NCBI RefSeq assembly: GCF_000518685.1
Contig: NZ_JAEB01000024.1
Span: 1-59,586, forward strand
Direction: 5' to 3'
Origin: Eubacterium xylanophilum ATCC 35991
Lineage (GTDB): Bacteria; Bacillota; Clostridia; Lachnospirales; Lachnospiraceae
Length of the DNA: 59,586 nt
Shown: one piece after another, positions 44,952-54,637 of the stretch
Layout of the letters: each line of letters begins with the position of its first letter
Position numbering within the stretch: position 1 is the stretch's first letter
Notes under the pieces: generated by a model
Databases searched by the model: none
Told to the model about the DNA's origin: nothing
Seen by the model: the letters and a program-made list of their open reading frames with translations, nothing else
Made by a program: the position numbers and the translations under genes

Positions 44952-46535
44952 TTAGATATCAAACATATCACTTAATACCTTAAGTGCGCCATCTGTCTCA
45001 TGAGCAAGTACCTTCTTAGCAAGAACTTTTCCAAGCTGTACTCCCTCTTGATCAAAACTATTTACATTCCACAAAAATCCCTGGAACATAATCTTGTTCT
45101 CAAAGTGCGACAGCAACGCCCCAAGCGCCTCCGGAGTCAACTTATCTCCTATTATGATACTTGATGGTCTGCCGCCCTCAAAGTTTTTGTTCTTATTCTC
45201 ATCATCCTTACCACAAGCAAATGCAACAATCTGCGCCGCAACATTGGCACACAACTTAGCCTGACTTGTGCTGTCCTGGATAACAACATCCTTGCTCATC
45301 TGGCTGTTCTTAAATCCAACAAATTGAAGTGGAACAATGTCAGTTCCCTGATGTAGTAGCTGATAGAATGAATGCTGTCCATTCGTTCCCGGCTCACCAA
45401 AGATGACTGGTCCGGTCTTGTAATTGATTTCCTCGCCAAATCTATTCACACTCTTACCATTGGACTCCATATCTGCCTGCTGAAGATGTGCCGGAAATCT
45501 GCTTAGAGCCTGTGAGTATGGCAATACAGCTGTCGCTGGATAGTCAAGAATATTTCTTTCATAAACTCCAATTAGGGCATCAAGCATAGCTGCGTTTTCC
45601 ATAGGATTCTCGCTAGCGGAACATTTATCACCTTCGGCAGCTCCCTGAAGAAACTTCTCGAAAACTTCCGGTCCGAAGGCAAGTGAAAGCACGGCTCCTC
45701 CAACTGCTGATGTTGAAGAATATCTTCCACCGATGTAGTCATCCATGAAAAATGCATCAAGATAGTCGTCGCTATCTGCAAGAGGCGAAGTCTCACTTGT
45801 TACAGCAATCATATGCTTAGCCGGATTGAGTCCGGCACCCTTTAATGCATCCTTAACAAAAGATTCATTGGTGAGAGTCTCAAGTGTAGTTCCCGACTTG
45901 GAAACAAGGATAAACATTGAATGTTCCAGATCAACTGATGCCAACACTGAGGCCGCGTCATCAGGATCAACATTACTTATAAACTTCGCGTCCATCTTAA
46001 ATGTATTATTTACCTTTGCCCAGTTTTCCAGCGCAAGATACATAGCACGAGGGCCAAGATCACTTCCACCGATTCCAATCTGAACAACTGTTGTAAATTT
46101 CTCTCCCTTTTCATTTACGATTTCACCTGCGTGAACCTTATCAGCAAAACTAGCGATTTTGTCTTGCTGCTCCTTGTAAAATGTTCGCTTATTAACATCG
46201 TCTGCCACAACATCATTTCCAAGCTGTCCGCGTGTCAAATGATGCAGTACAAGCCTATTCTCTCCCGTGTTGATAACAGCGCCATTGTAGAGCTCCTTAA
46301 ATTTCTCTGCAAGCTCCGCCTCCTTCGCAAGTTCACATAAATCTGCAAGCACTTCATCATCTACAGCTTTCGCAGCATAATTATATGTGAGTCCCTGAGC
46401 CATAGGAATACTGTACTTTTTCATCCTATCTGCTCCGCTTTCTCCGGCCATAACAGACTTAAGATCGACTCTCTTTTCCTCATTTGCTAACTTTTGATAT
46501 GAACTGAGTTCATTCAAATTTTTCCAATTTGACAT
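44952..46535 (-). CDS. pgi: Glucose-6-phosphate isomerase
   Basis: Interconverts glucose-6-P and fructose-6-P in glycolysis. 527 residues. Signature pieces are GIGGSDLGPRAMYLAL, VSKSGTTLETLTNE, GGRYSSTSAVGG, and GEPGTNGQHSFYQLLHQG with the catalytic His region. AAGGAGG before the ATG. The two 49-bp repeats lie just after its stop. Confidence 0.97.
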   Translation of the reverse strand: MSNWKNLNELSSYQKLANEEKRVDLKSVMAGESGADRMKKYSIPMAQGLTYNYAAKAVDDEVLADLCELAKEAELAEKFKELYNGAVINTGENRLVLHHLTRGQLGNDVVADDVNKRTFYKEQQDKIASFADKVHAGEIVNEKGEKFTTVVQIGIGGSDLGPRAMYLALENWAKVNNTFKMDAKFISNVDPDDAASVLASVDLEHSMFILVSKSGTTLETLTNESFVKDALKGAGLNPAKHMIAVTSETSPLADSDDYLDAFFMDDYIGGRYSSTSAVGGAVLSLAFGPEVFEKFLQGAAEGDKCSASENPMENAAMLDALIGVYERNILDYPATAVLPYSQALSRFPAHLQQADMESNGKSVNRFGEEINYKTGPVIFGEPGTNGQHSFYQLLHQGTDIVPLQFVGFKNSQMSKDVVIQDSTSQAKLCANVAAQIVAFACGKDDENKNKNFEGGRPSSIIIGDKLTPEALGALLSHFENKIMFQGFLWNVNSFDQEGVQLGKVLAKKVLAHETDGALKVLSDMFDI

Positions 46536-46608
46536 TTACCTTCCTCCTTGTATCTACTTTTATTACATGAATTCCAGGGCTTTACTAGAATCCGAAAAAT
46601 TAAAACTA

Positions 46609-46636
46609 AGCAGAGTGCGACTAAACACACTCTGCT
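46609..46636 (-). terminator. Terminator downstream of SDR remnant
   Basis: AGCAGAGTG pairs with CACTCTGCT; the minus strand continues with TAGTTTTAATTTTT. Confidence 0.8.
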
Positions 46637-46684
46637 TATATTCTATCACATATATTCTAATAAATACAGTTTAATTTGAAATTA

Positions 46685-47039
46685 TCAAATATCAACTCCA
46701 CCATCCACTCTAATCAGCTGACCATCAATAAATGATGAGTCCTTTTGGATTCCATTTACATGGATTTCAGGACCAAGTTCATTTGCCATTGCCTTTGTAA
46801 GTCCGTTCATGGCATGTTTACTTGTACTATATGCCACTGGTCCCCAGTGCGCTGCACATCCGGCAACAGATGAAGTATTGATGATATGACCCTCACCCTT
46901 TTCCTTCATAACAGGTGCTACCAGCTTTGTTAGAACAAATGCAGAAGTAACATTTACATTCATTGTCTCTGTAAACTCCTCAACTGAACAATCAAGAATT
47001 GGTACAAGGCTCAGTTTTCCTGCATTGTTGAAGAGAAAT
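46685..47039 (-). pseudogene. Truncated short-chain dehydrogenase remnant
   Basis: The frame picks up SDR sequence only from LFNNAGKLSLV onward, has the Ser motif (NTSSVAGCAAHWG) and YSTSKHAM, and ends with LIRVDGGVDI. The whole N-terminal nucleotide-binding part is missing, and about 40 residues also seem lost between EIHVNGI and QKDSSFIDG. The break lies 6-7 bp from the stop of the GH95 gene, so a rearrangement placed that gene over the lost half. Confidence 0.85.
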
Positions 47040-47045
47040 AGTGTC

Positions 47046-50000
47046 TTACTCAACCTCAAATGGCTCTGTATATGGTGTCTGTGTCTCCTTATCCCACACA
47101 TATATGTATGTCTTAGCAGGCTTATCCTTCCATGTCGGAACCATCTTGACAGATGTGAAGTCTTCCTCATCAAGGGAAACATCTTTTGCTGTCATTTCGA
47201 TCAAATCTTCATTTTCGTCGTATGCAGCCATGATAACTTCTATATCTTTTTTCTCTTTATCATTTGCAAGATATACGCCGATACCGTCTCCCTCTTTGTT
47301 GTAATTAACGTTAAATTCTTCTGCTCCTGCAACGTTAAATACGAGCTCATTGGTCTTCTCGCCTGTGGTGCTTTGAGCATAAATCTTGACCATTTTTCCT
47401 GCAAGACTGTCATCTATTTTATAGTAACCGTCTGCGTCAACAGCAGCGCCCTCAATAGGTTTTCCGTCTGCAGCATTTTCGATATGCCATGTCACATCTG
47501 TAGTTGATTTACGTGAGAATGTATTTCTAGCGGACAATTGCACTTTAGTACCAACCTCTACAGTTCTTGTAACATCTTTGTCTGTATCAGCTGTCAATCT
47601 GTCATAGTTTCCATCCAAAGCAAATTCTACAGTAACCGCAGTACCCTTCTGCAAATTCAACTCAACGTATGGCATGCCGTCATTGTCTATCAATACTTCC
47701 TGCTTTTCTCCGTTTACAAGCACATCTTTCCATGCTTTAGCACAACGAACTTTAACCAAATTATCATCTTTGTCAGATGTCAAAGTAACCAATGCTTTTC
47801 CTTCATCAATATTCCATGAGAAATCACACCGTGTATTACAGCGAGTTCTAAGTCCTGTAATGCTACCCTGTTTAATATCCTCAAGGAGCGCCGGAAGGAT
47901 CTCCACAACTCCTGTATTTGAGTAGAGCAATGACTCGTTTATAGCTCCCATAATACCAAACGCAGAGTCAGTACAATACGTTGATGAATGGTTATTGTTG
48001 TGTGATGTCATCATTGAAGTGTACTGATAATTATTGGTCAGAAGGTAAAGAAGCACGTTATTTAATCCTGTAGGATTCTTAAGTCTAGCCTCAACCAATG
48101 CCTTATGTGTAGGTCCGTGGGACTCTGCAGCTTCTTTTCCGTTGAATGCTTTTGAACGAGCTTCCATGGCTTTGTCTACGCCGATACGAAGTGCCTCATT
48201 GGTCTGTGTATCGTATGAAGGCCATGCAACATATGCGTGACTCACATGACGATGATGGTGAGAATCCTCCAACTTAGGAGTAGTCCACTCTTTAAGCTCT
48301 CCTGTAGATGCATACATATAATCAGGAATTCTCTTTTCAAATTCTGCCCATTCTTTGAGAATATCTTTCTTATCAGAAGGATTAATGATCTTAATCAACT
48401 GTCTGGCCATAGACAATGTGCTTCGAGACGCCGCAATGTCCATAGTTGTATTGTATGCGAGGGAACCTCTGGAGTTCTCGCCGTCTGCTTTCGGAGCATT
48501 TTCAGGTGAATAACCCGGTGTGTACAAGTACTTGCAATCCTTATCTCCGGCAGCAATCGCATCGCTTATTGTCGTTCCGTCATTAGCATGCTCCACGCCT
48601 TTTCCATCTGTATAATAACGCTCATCTACATATTGTAACCAGAAGTTCATAGTCTTCTTTAACATAGGATATAAAATATCCTGCTCAAGATCCATAAATC
48701 CGGTAGATTTAATTCTCTCGCGGTCCTCATCAGACCAGTCAAGTACGTCTTTATTTCGATCGATGTCGATATCCTTACCAACAGGTATCTGCTGATTTCC
48801 ATAACACTGCCAATATTCAAAAATAGGAATAATCAACCAGTCAGTAATACCATTTACATAAATATGAGGATATCCATCAATGAAATGGTAACTTCCAGCC
48901 TCGCCTGTACCGTCTACACGAGGTGGCGCTTTAATCGCATCATGCATTCCATAAACATTGGTAGCATCATCCACCCAATCTTCAACCATACGCACGATGA
49001 AGTTGATGTATCCATCTCCGGCACCCTGCATATTTCCGGTGTTCATACCAGAAATCTGGAGGTTGGTGTTGGCATCAAGTGTAAAGTCGCCGCTCCAATC
49101 AGGATTAAATGCACCGTTCCATATAGCTCCAAGTCTGGTTGAACCATATCCGCTGGCACAAATAAGTCCGAATCTTCCATTATTATAGATTCTCTCTAAA
49201 AATGCTTTGTTAATTTTATTCTTATCAGCATTTTGCGCTGCAATAAGTTCTGAGTTTGTGAGTGTGCGCTGTTTCTTTTCTTCTTCTGTAGAACAAAGGT
49301 CAATCTTTACATTTCTAAACATACCGCCATGAATCTTCTCATGTGGCTTTAACAATGCCTGATATCCATCTTCAGAAGATGTTGTATTGTACTTGTCGAT
49401 AACACTTGTGATGTCTCCGATAAGTTTGTCGTATAATTTTTCTTTAACATCTTTTACACTTTCACAACCATCATCAATTCTGTCAACTTTTGTAATAAGC
49501 ATTACAGATTTGCCACTTTTGATGGTCAACTTCGGATCATTTACATTATCAAACTTTATTTTGTTGAAGCACTTTGGTGCTGTAAATGATCTGGTATCAG
49601 CCGCATAATCAACTGTTCCGTCTGTCACAACACGTGTCGCACTACTCCATCCGCCATATGCAAACTTGGTAGGCTTTGGGTTTTTATTTCCCTTGCGCTC
49701 CTGCTCAGGATATTTGGCAACCATACCGAATCCGTAACCCTTGTCATCCTTTGTCACAACATAATCTGTATCTGCAGGCTCGGTGGTTGTTCCCTGATTA
49801 CGCATCTCCACAAGATGGTCCATTGTAAGTGTCACATCGAGATCTTTTCCCTCAGGTGCCTCAATATATGTGACAATTACATCGTCTTCACGTGAAGCAA
49901 ATGAGCGGCGGTTCCATTCATTTCCCGCATCATCTTTCCACTGAACACCGACCTCACCTGTCTCGTAATTGGTATAACGATTGTATTTTTTTGCATTTGT

Positions 50001-50534
50001 ATCTGTATAACTATTATTGATAATACGATACTGGGCAGCCGGTTGATAAGGTCTTGGCCAAGTTGTTCCCCAGTTTGCACCGTATTGTTGTCTTGCGTAC
50101 TTTGCCACTTCATTTATCCACGGGAACTTTCCACGCTCAACAGCACCGGTTCTCTGATCATCCAAAATACCGCTTATAACCGGTGTCTCGTAAATGTCAG
50201 TTCCGTCCTGCACAACTTTTGTATTATTTAAAATAAATACATCTTCCTTAGGATCGCAGCTCTCGATAAAACCAATCTCTCCGTTAGCTGTTACCGAACC
50301 ATCGCGCCAGTTGTCATTTGTGGCCGCTTTGGCAACAGTCTTGTAGGTATTCTCATTAAATCCTATTGCATTGCCTATGCCATGCTTCCAGGTTGTCCCA
50401 TCACCTGTTTTAAATATCTCTTCTGATTCTGCAACAGATGTTCCCACACCGCTGACAGTTATAGATGATACTCCCATTGTCAGTGAAAAAAACACCGCTG
50501 CACATCTCTTAATAAATCTCTTAATAATTCTCAT
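47046..50534 (-). CDS. Secreted GH95-family glycoside hydrolase with Big-like C-terminus
   Basis: 1162 residues. Signal peptide (VFFSLTMGVSSITVSG), an N-terminal beta domain, then the (alpha/alpha)6 catalytic region with the family block HHHRHVSHAYVAWPSYD and the SHNNNHSSTYCTDSAFG/GIMGAINESLLY segment. GH95 enzymes remove alpha-L-fucose or alpha-L-galactose from plant or host glycans. The last ~250 residues form Ig-like domains (DVTWHIENAADGKPIEGAAVD). Start with a GGAGGG site. Downstream of the Fn3 protein gene by 31 bp, hence cotranscribed. Confidence 0.9.
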   Translation of the reverse strand: MRIIKRFIKRCAAVFFSLTMGVSSITVSGVGTSVAESEEIFKTGDGTTWKHGIGNAIGFNENTYKTVAKAATNDNWRDGSVTANGEIGFIESCDPKEDVFILNNTKVVQDGTDIYETPVISGILDDQRTGAVERGKFPWINEVAKYARQQYGANWGTTWPRPYQPAAQYRIINNSYTDTNAKKYNRYTNYETGEVGVQWKDDAGNEWNRRSFASREDDVIVTYIEAPEGKDLDVTLTMDHLVEMRNQGTTTEPADTDYVVTKDDKGYGFGMVAKYPEQERKGNKNPKPTKFAYGGWSSATRVVTDGTVDYAADTRSFTAPKCFNKIKFDNVNDPKLTIKSGKSVMLITKVDRIDDGCESVKDVKEKLYDKLIGDITSVIDKYNTTSSEDGYQALLKPHEKIHGGMFRNVKIDLCSTEEEKKQRTLTNSELIAAQNADKNKINKAFLERIYNNGRFGLICASGYGSTRLGAIWNGAFNPDWSGDFTLDANTNLQISGMNTGNMQGAGDGYINFIVRMVEDWVDDATNVYGMHDAIKAPPRVDGTGEAGSYHFIDGYPHIYVNGITDWLIIPIFEYWQCYGNQQIPVGKDIDIDRNKDVLDWSDEDRERIKSTGFMDLEQDILYPMLKKTMNFWLQYVDERYYTDGKGVEHANDGTTISDAIAAGDKDCKYLYTPGYSPENAPKADGENSRGSLAYNTTMDIAASRSTLSMARQLIKIINPSDKKDILKEWAEFEKRIPDYMYASTGELKEWTTPKLEDSHHHRHVSHAYVAWPSYDTQTNEALRIGVDKAMEARSKAFNGKEAAESHGPTHKALVEARLKNPTGLNNVLLYLLTNNYQYTSMMTSHNNNHSSTYCTDSAFGIMGAINESLLYSNTGVVEILPALLEDIKQGSITGLRTRCNTRCDFSWNIDEGKALVTLTSDKDDNLVKVRCAKAWKDVLVNGEKQEVLIDNDGMPYVELNLQKGTAVTVEFALDGNYDRLTADTDKDVTRTVEVGTKVQLSARNTFSRKSTTDVTWHIENAADGKPIEGAAVDADGYYKIDDSLAGKMVKIYAQSTTGEKTNELVFNVAGAEEFNVNYNKEGDGIGVYLANDKEKKDIEVIMAAYDENEDLIEMTAKDVSLDEEDFTSVKMVPTWKDKPAKTYIYVWDKETQTPYTEPFEVE

Positions 50535-50565
50535 TAATTAATCCCTCCGTTATGTATCTTTTTTC

Positions 50566-51327
50566 TTATTTTACCTTTGCTTTTGCGGCAGCTGATTTCT
50601 TACCAACCACTGTGCTGCAGCCCGATGTGGTATATGCAGCCACTTTAACATAGTAAACTTTTTTGCTCTTTAATTTCTTTATTACAAAGGAAGTTTTCTT
50701 GGCACCTTTCAAAGTCTTCTTTAATTTAAATCCCGACTTTTTCTTATTGGAAATATAAACTTTATATCCCTTTGCCTTCTTGACTTTCTTCCATGTAACT
50801 TTAATCTTTTTCTTTCCTGCTTTAACTTTTATTTTAGGTTTTCCCGGTTTAGTTACAGAGGCTGCAGCCTGCGAACTTCCGCTGTTATTATTTCCGCTAT
50901 CCCCGCTGTCAGGCTTACTGTCATCTGGCTTTGTTGATGGTGCAGAAGTCTCGCTCTTAAATTCAAATGATTTTTCAATTTTACTTTTACTGCATCCTAA
51001 TACAACAGTATACTTTCCTGATTCCGGCTTATTATTAATCTTGAATTTAAAATTTCCCGCCGCTTTTTTCTGAGACAAATAAACAACATATTTGCTGTTT
51101 TTTGCAACACTTGCAGATGAGTCATATCCGGGTGCATAACATACAACCGACATGGATTTTCCGTACCATGAAGACTCCTTAAGTGTCACATTTACCACCC
51201 GCGTTTCCTTGTCAGGTGAAATGTCAATCTTTTCGCTGTCTTTAGCGAAAGCTGTGGACGATGCAGACAATATAAGTGATAAACTCATCATCACTGCGAT
51301 AATCCCTGTTCGTTTTTTTCCGATCAT
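50566..51327 (-). CDS. Secreted protein with C-terminal Fn3-like domain
   Basis: 253 residues. Signal peptide (IIAVMMSLSLILSASSTAFA), a beta-rich N-terminal domain (about 30-125), a Ser/Gly/Asn-rich linker and a Lys-rich fibronectin-III-like domain (KIKVTWKKVKKAKGYKVYIS, KKVYYVKVAAYTTSG). Possibly a polysaccharide-binding or surface-attachment partner of the GH95 protein encoded next. AGGAGG before the ATG. Confidence 0.82.
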   Translation of the reverse strand: MIGKKRTGIIAVMMSLSLILSASSTAFAKDSEKIDISPDKETRVVNVTLKESSWYGKSMSVVCYAPGYDSSASVAKNSKYVVYLSQKKAAGNFKFKINNKPESGKYTVVLGCSKSKIEKSFEFKSETSAPSTKPDDSKPDSGDSGNNNSGSSQAAASVTKPGKPKIKVKAGKKKIKVTWKKVKKAKGYKVYISNKKKSGFKLKKTLKGAKKTSFVIKKLKSKKVYYVKVAAYTTSGCSTVVGKKSAAAKAKVK

Positions 51328-51433
51328 TTAATAATTCCTCCTAATTTTATTTCCTATTTCAGGAACATTTTTCTTACATTTAATATTGTAACATAAAGAT
51401 GCAATATAATAAAGAAGGAATGAAAGAAATCCC

Positions 51434-51465
51434 AAAATTTAGAGCCATGTCTTTCGACACAGCCC
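51434..51465 (-). terminator. Terminator of SNF2-hsdR operon
   Basis: On the minus strand GGGCTGTGTC-GAAA-GACATGGCTC folds into a 10-bp stem (three wobbles) with a GNRA loop, followed by TAAATTTT. It is 77 bp after the hsdR stop. Confidence 0.75.
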
Positions 51466-51541
51466 ATATAAAGCGATTTTGTCCTTTTATGTAAGGCTAT
51501 ATTCTTGCTGCTTCCGCAAAAATACACATTTCTTAAGCAAC

Positions 51542-54500
51542 TTAATCATCAATATATTCAGTTAATCTTTTAGCATATGCATCGACACGATTTTCCATAT
51601 CGTTGTTATCTGTCCACAGCTCGCACTGCAGCATTACCGTCTGAACAGCATCATCCATTCCTTCTGGTGGGTATTTGTGTTTCTTCAAAAGTTTCTTTAT
51701 CATCATCCGCATTTTAGCTCTGGCTGAATCTCTCTTCTGCCAGTCAATAGTCCGATTCTTACGAAGAGAATCTGCCAGTTCTTTTGTAATAGCAATTAAT
51801 TCTTCATTTTCATAAAAATCCTTGATGGCCTGCGGTTTGGTCAACGCATCATAGAAGGCTAATTCATCTGCAGTAAGGCCTAACTGTTCGCCTTCTTTTT
51901 GTGCTGCCTGTATTTGTTTTGCTAGATTTAATAGTTCCTCAATTACCTGCTCATTAGTAAGCATTCCATTAAGATAACGATTCATCGCCTGCTGTATAAT
52001 TTCGCTAAATTTCTCAGATTTCACCACATTAGTGCGCTTATATATAACAACCTGCTCAGCAATCAATTTCTTTAACAATTCTACAGCAAGATTTTTCTCC
52101 TTCATTTTTCCTATCTCTTCTAAAAATTTAGGATCAAACAAAGAAAAATCACCATTCACATCAGAAAATAGATTGATTACACCTGTACTCTTGATACTTT
52201 GCTCAAGTAAAGCATTAATTCTAGCATTCATCTCAGGAAGAGAAATCTTTTTACCTTCTCCCTGATTAACCAAACGCATAACCAGTACACGCACTGATTC
52301 AAAAAAAGCTGCTTCAATTCTTAAAGATTTTTCTGCAAGTGATGAACACAGTGATAAAGCTTGTCTTAAAAGTAATGCTTCCTTAAGAAAATCTTCTCTT
52401 TCTCGTTCTCTATTTACATCGACGATAAAGTTTACTGCGCCACTAATAGCCTTAGAACGTTCTAAATCTGTACCTTCCATAAAACGAGAATAATCATATC
52501 CATGGAATAAGTCTCTACATATTGATAGCTTCTCTAAGAACTTAGGATATGCTACTTTGGCAACATCTGTATCACCATAATTCTTCTTATCTCTTGAGGT
52601 ATAATCATTCATAGCCTCTTTCAATGCTGAAGCTATACCTACATAATCAACAACAAGTCCACCCTCTTTATCTCCAAACACTCGGTTTACACGTGCAATC
52701 GCCTGCATCAAATTATAACCTTTCATTGGTTTATAAACATACATAGTTGCCAATGAAGGTACATCAAAACCTGTTAGCCACATATCTACAACAATTGCTA
52801 TTTTCAACGAGCTGTTATTATCTTTAAACTTCTTTGCCAATTCCTCTTTGTGTCGCTTATTGCCTATAATAGCTCTCCACTCTTCTGGATCCTTGTTACT
52901 TTCTGTCATTACCACAGCAACTTTTTCATCTTCTTTCCATGATGGCCGTAGCTGAAGAATTCGATCATATATTTTCATGGCTATAGCTCTTGAGTAAGCC
53001 ACAATCATGGCTTTACCTGTTAACAGATTCTCACGGTAGTTCTCGTAATGATCAAGAATATCATCTACAAGCGAAGCAATAGTTTGCTCGTTTCCAAGAA
53101 TTGCCTCCATCTGACCAAGTTCTTTCTTACTCTTTGCTACCACTTCAGGATCTGCATTATTAGCCATTATTTCATATTCAGTATCAATCAAACGTAAAGT
53201 ATCCTGATCTAAATTCAACTTAATAACACGGCTTTCATAATAAACTGGGCGTGTTGCTCCATCTTCAACGGCCTGTGTCATATCATAAACATCAATATAA
53301 TCTCCAAAGACTTCTCGTGTACTTCTATCTTTCAAGGAAATAGGAGTTCCCGTAAATCCAATATATGTGGCATTAGGTAAACTATTTCTGATAATACGTG
53401 CAGTTCCTATCTTTATTTTTCCGGTCTTAGTATCAACTTTTTCCTTGAGTCCATACTGTCCACGATGCGCCTCATCAGCCATAACGACAATATTTCTACG
53501 TTCTGACAATGGTTCATCTGATTCCTCAAATTTCTGCATTGTTGTAAAAATAATACCATTAGCTTGTCTACCGTCAAGTAAAGTCTTGAGGTGTGCGCGA
53601 CTCTCAGCATGCATTGGTTCTTGACGTAAGAATTCCTTGCACTTAACAAACTGTCCAAAAAGCTGATCATCAAGATCATTTCTATCTGTAAGAACAACTA
53701 TTGTTGGACTGTCTAAGGCTTCCTGCAAACGATGGGCATAAAATACCATAGAAAGTGATTTGCCACTTCCCTGCGTATGCCAAAATACACCACCTTTTCC
53801 GTCTGTTTCTGTGGCATGCTTTGTTGACTCTATTGCTTTATTAACTGCAAAATACTGATGATATCCAGCTAATATTTTAATCTGTTTTAACCCCTCATTA
53901 GAGAAACAAATATAGTTCTTAATGATATCCAATAAGCGTTCTTTTTCAAATATACCTTCAAAAAAGGTATCAAACTGAGCATATTGTGTATTTTCACGAC
54001 TTCCATCTTTTGTCTTCCACTCCATGAACCTATCTTCACCTGAAGTAATGGTTCCAGCTTTAGATGTCAAATGATCGCTCATAACACAAATACAGTTATA
54101 AATAAACATAGATGGAATTTCCTGCATATAATTTCTAATCTGAAGATATGCTTCAGACGCATCTGTCTCTTCTCGCGATGGAGATTTAAGTTCTATCAAT
54201 ACCACTGGTAATCCATTGAGAAAAAGAAGAATATCTGGACGCTTATTGCTGTTCTCGATAAAAGTCCATTGATTTGCTACAACATACGAATTATTGTCAG
54301 GATTATTGTAGTCAACAAGATAAACGAGGCCAAATCTCTCTTCTCCTTTGACTAAATAGCGTACTTCAATTCCATGCTGAATATAGTCCATGAAAATAGC
54401 ATTCTTCTGGACTAATTCTGCATTTTCAAAGTTTTTCAATTTATACATTGCATCAGCAATTGCATCCTCTGGCATTGAAGGATTTAATCTATGCAACGCA

Positions 54501-54637
54501 GAGACTAGTTCATCCTCATACAACGGACTATTAAAATCTCTTTCAATTTCTGGCCCATAAATATGCCGAAAACCCATTTCCTGAAATAATTCTATAACTG
54601 AATTTTCATAATCTGCTTCTGTATAAAATTCTGTCAT
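51542..54637 (-). CDS. hsdR: Type I restriction enzyme, R subunit
   Basis: 1031 residues; the DNA-translocating and cleaving subunit. PD-(D/E)xK nuclease in RPDILLFLNG...VLIELKS (about 133-155), then the SF2 motor: Walker A TQGSGKSLSM, DEAH box VVMADEAHRGQYG, GFTGTPI, and QAIARVNRVF. The C-terminal helical part would bind HsdM. The ATG overlaps the stop of the SNF2 gene (ATGA), with a GAGGAGGAG site inside it, so the two are translationally coupled. Cleavage needs HsdM and HsdS, of which only a split hsdS is in the window. Confidence 0.97.
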   Translation of the reverse strand: MTEFYTEADYENSVIELFQEMGFRHIYGPEIERDFNSPLYEDELVSALHRLNPSMPEDAIADAMYKLKNFENAELVQKNAIFMDYIQHGIEVRYLVKGEERFGLVYLVDYNNPDNNSYVVANQWTFIENSNKRPDILLFLNGLPVVLIELKSPSREETDASEAYLQIRNYMQEIPSMFIYNCICVMSDHLTSKAGTITSGEDRFMEWKTKDGSRENTQYAQFDTFFEGIFEKERLLDIIKNYICFSNEGLKQIKILAGYHQYFAVNKAIESTKHATETDGKGGVFWHTQGSGKSLSMVFYAHRLQEALDSPTIVVLTDRNDLDDQLFGQFVKCKEFLRQEPMHAESRAHLKTLLDGRQANGIIFTTMQKFEESDEPLSERRNIVVMADEAHRGQYGLKEKVDTKTGKIKIGTARIIRNSLPNATYIGFTGTPISLKDRSTREVFGDYIDVYDMTQAVEDGATRPVYYESRVIKLNLDQDTLRLIDTEYEIMANNADPEVVAKSKKELGQMEAILGNEQTIASLVDDILDHYENYRENLLTGKAMIVAYSRAIAMKIYDRILQLRPSWKEDEKVAVVMTESNKDPEEWRAIIGNKRHKEELAKKFKDNNSSLKIAIVVDMWLTGFDVPSLATMYVYKPMKGYNLMQAIARVNRVFGDKEGGLVVDYVGIASALKEAMNDYTSRDKKNYGDTDVAKVAYPKFLEKLSICRDLFHGYDYSRFMEGTDLERSKAISGAVNFIVDVNREREREDFLKEALLLRQALSLCSSLAEKSLRIEAAFFESVRVLVMRLVNQGEGKKISLPEMNARINALLEQSIKSTGVINLFSDVNGDFSLFDPKFLEEIGKMKEKNLAVELLKKLIAEQVVIYKRTNVVKSEKFSEIIQQAMNRYLNGMLTNEQVIEELLNLAKQIQAAQKEGEQLGLTADELAFYDALTKPQAIKDFYENEELIAITKELADSLRKNRTIDWQKRDSARAKMRMMIKKLLKKHKYPPEGMDDAVQTVMLQCELWTDNNDMENRVDAYAKRLTEYIDD

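Noticed and set aside
46685-47182. Intact 165-residue SDR gene
   Set aside because: The first ~50 codons are the GH95 gene in another frame; the SDR nucleotide-binding half is absent.
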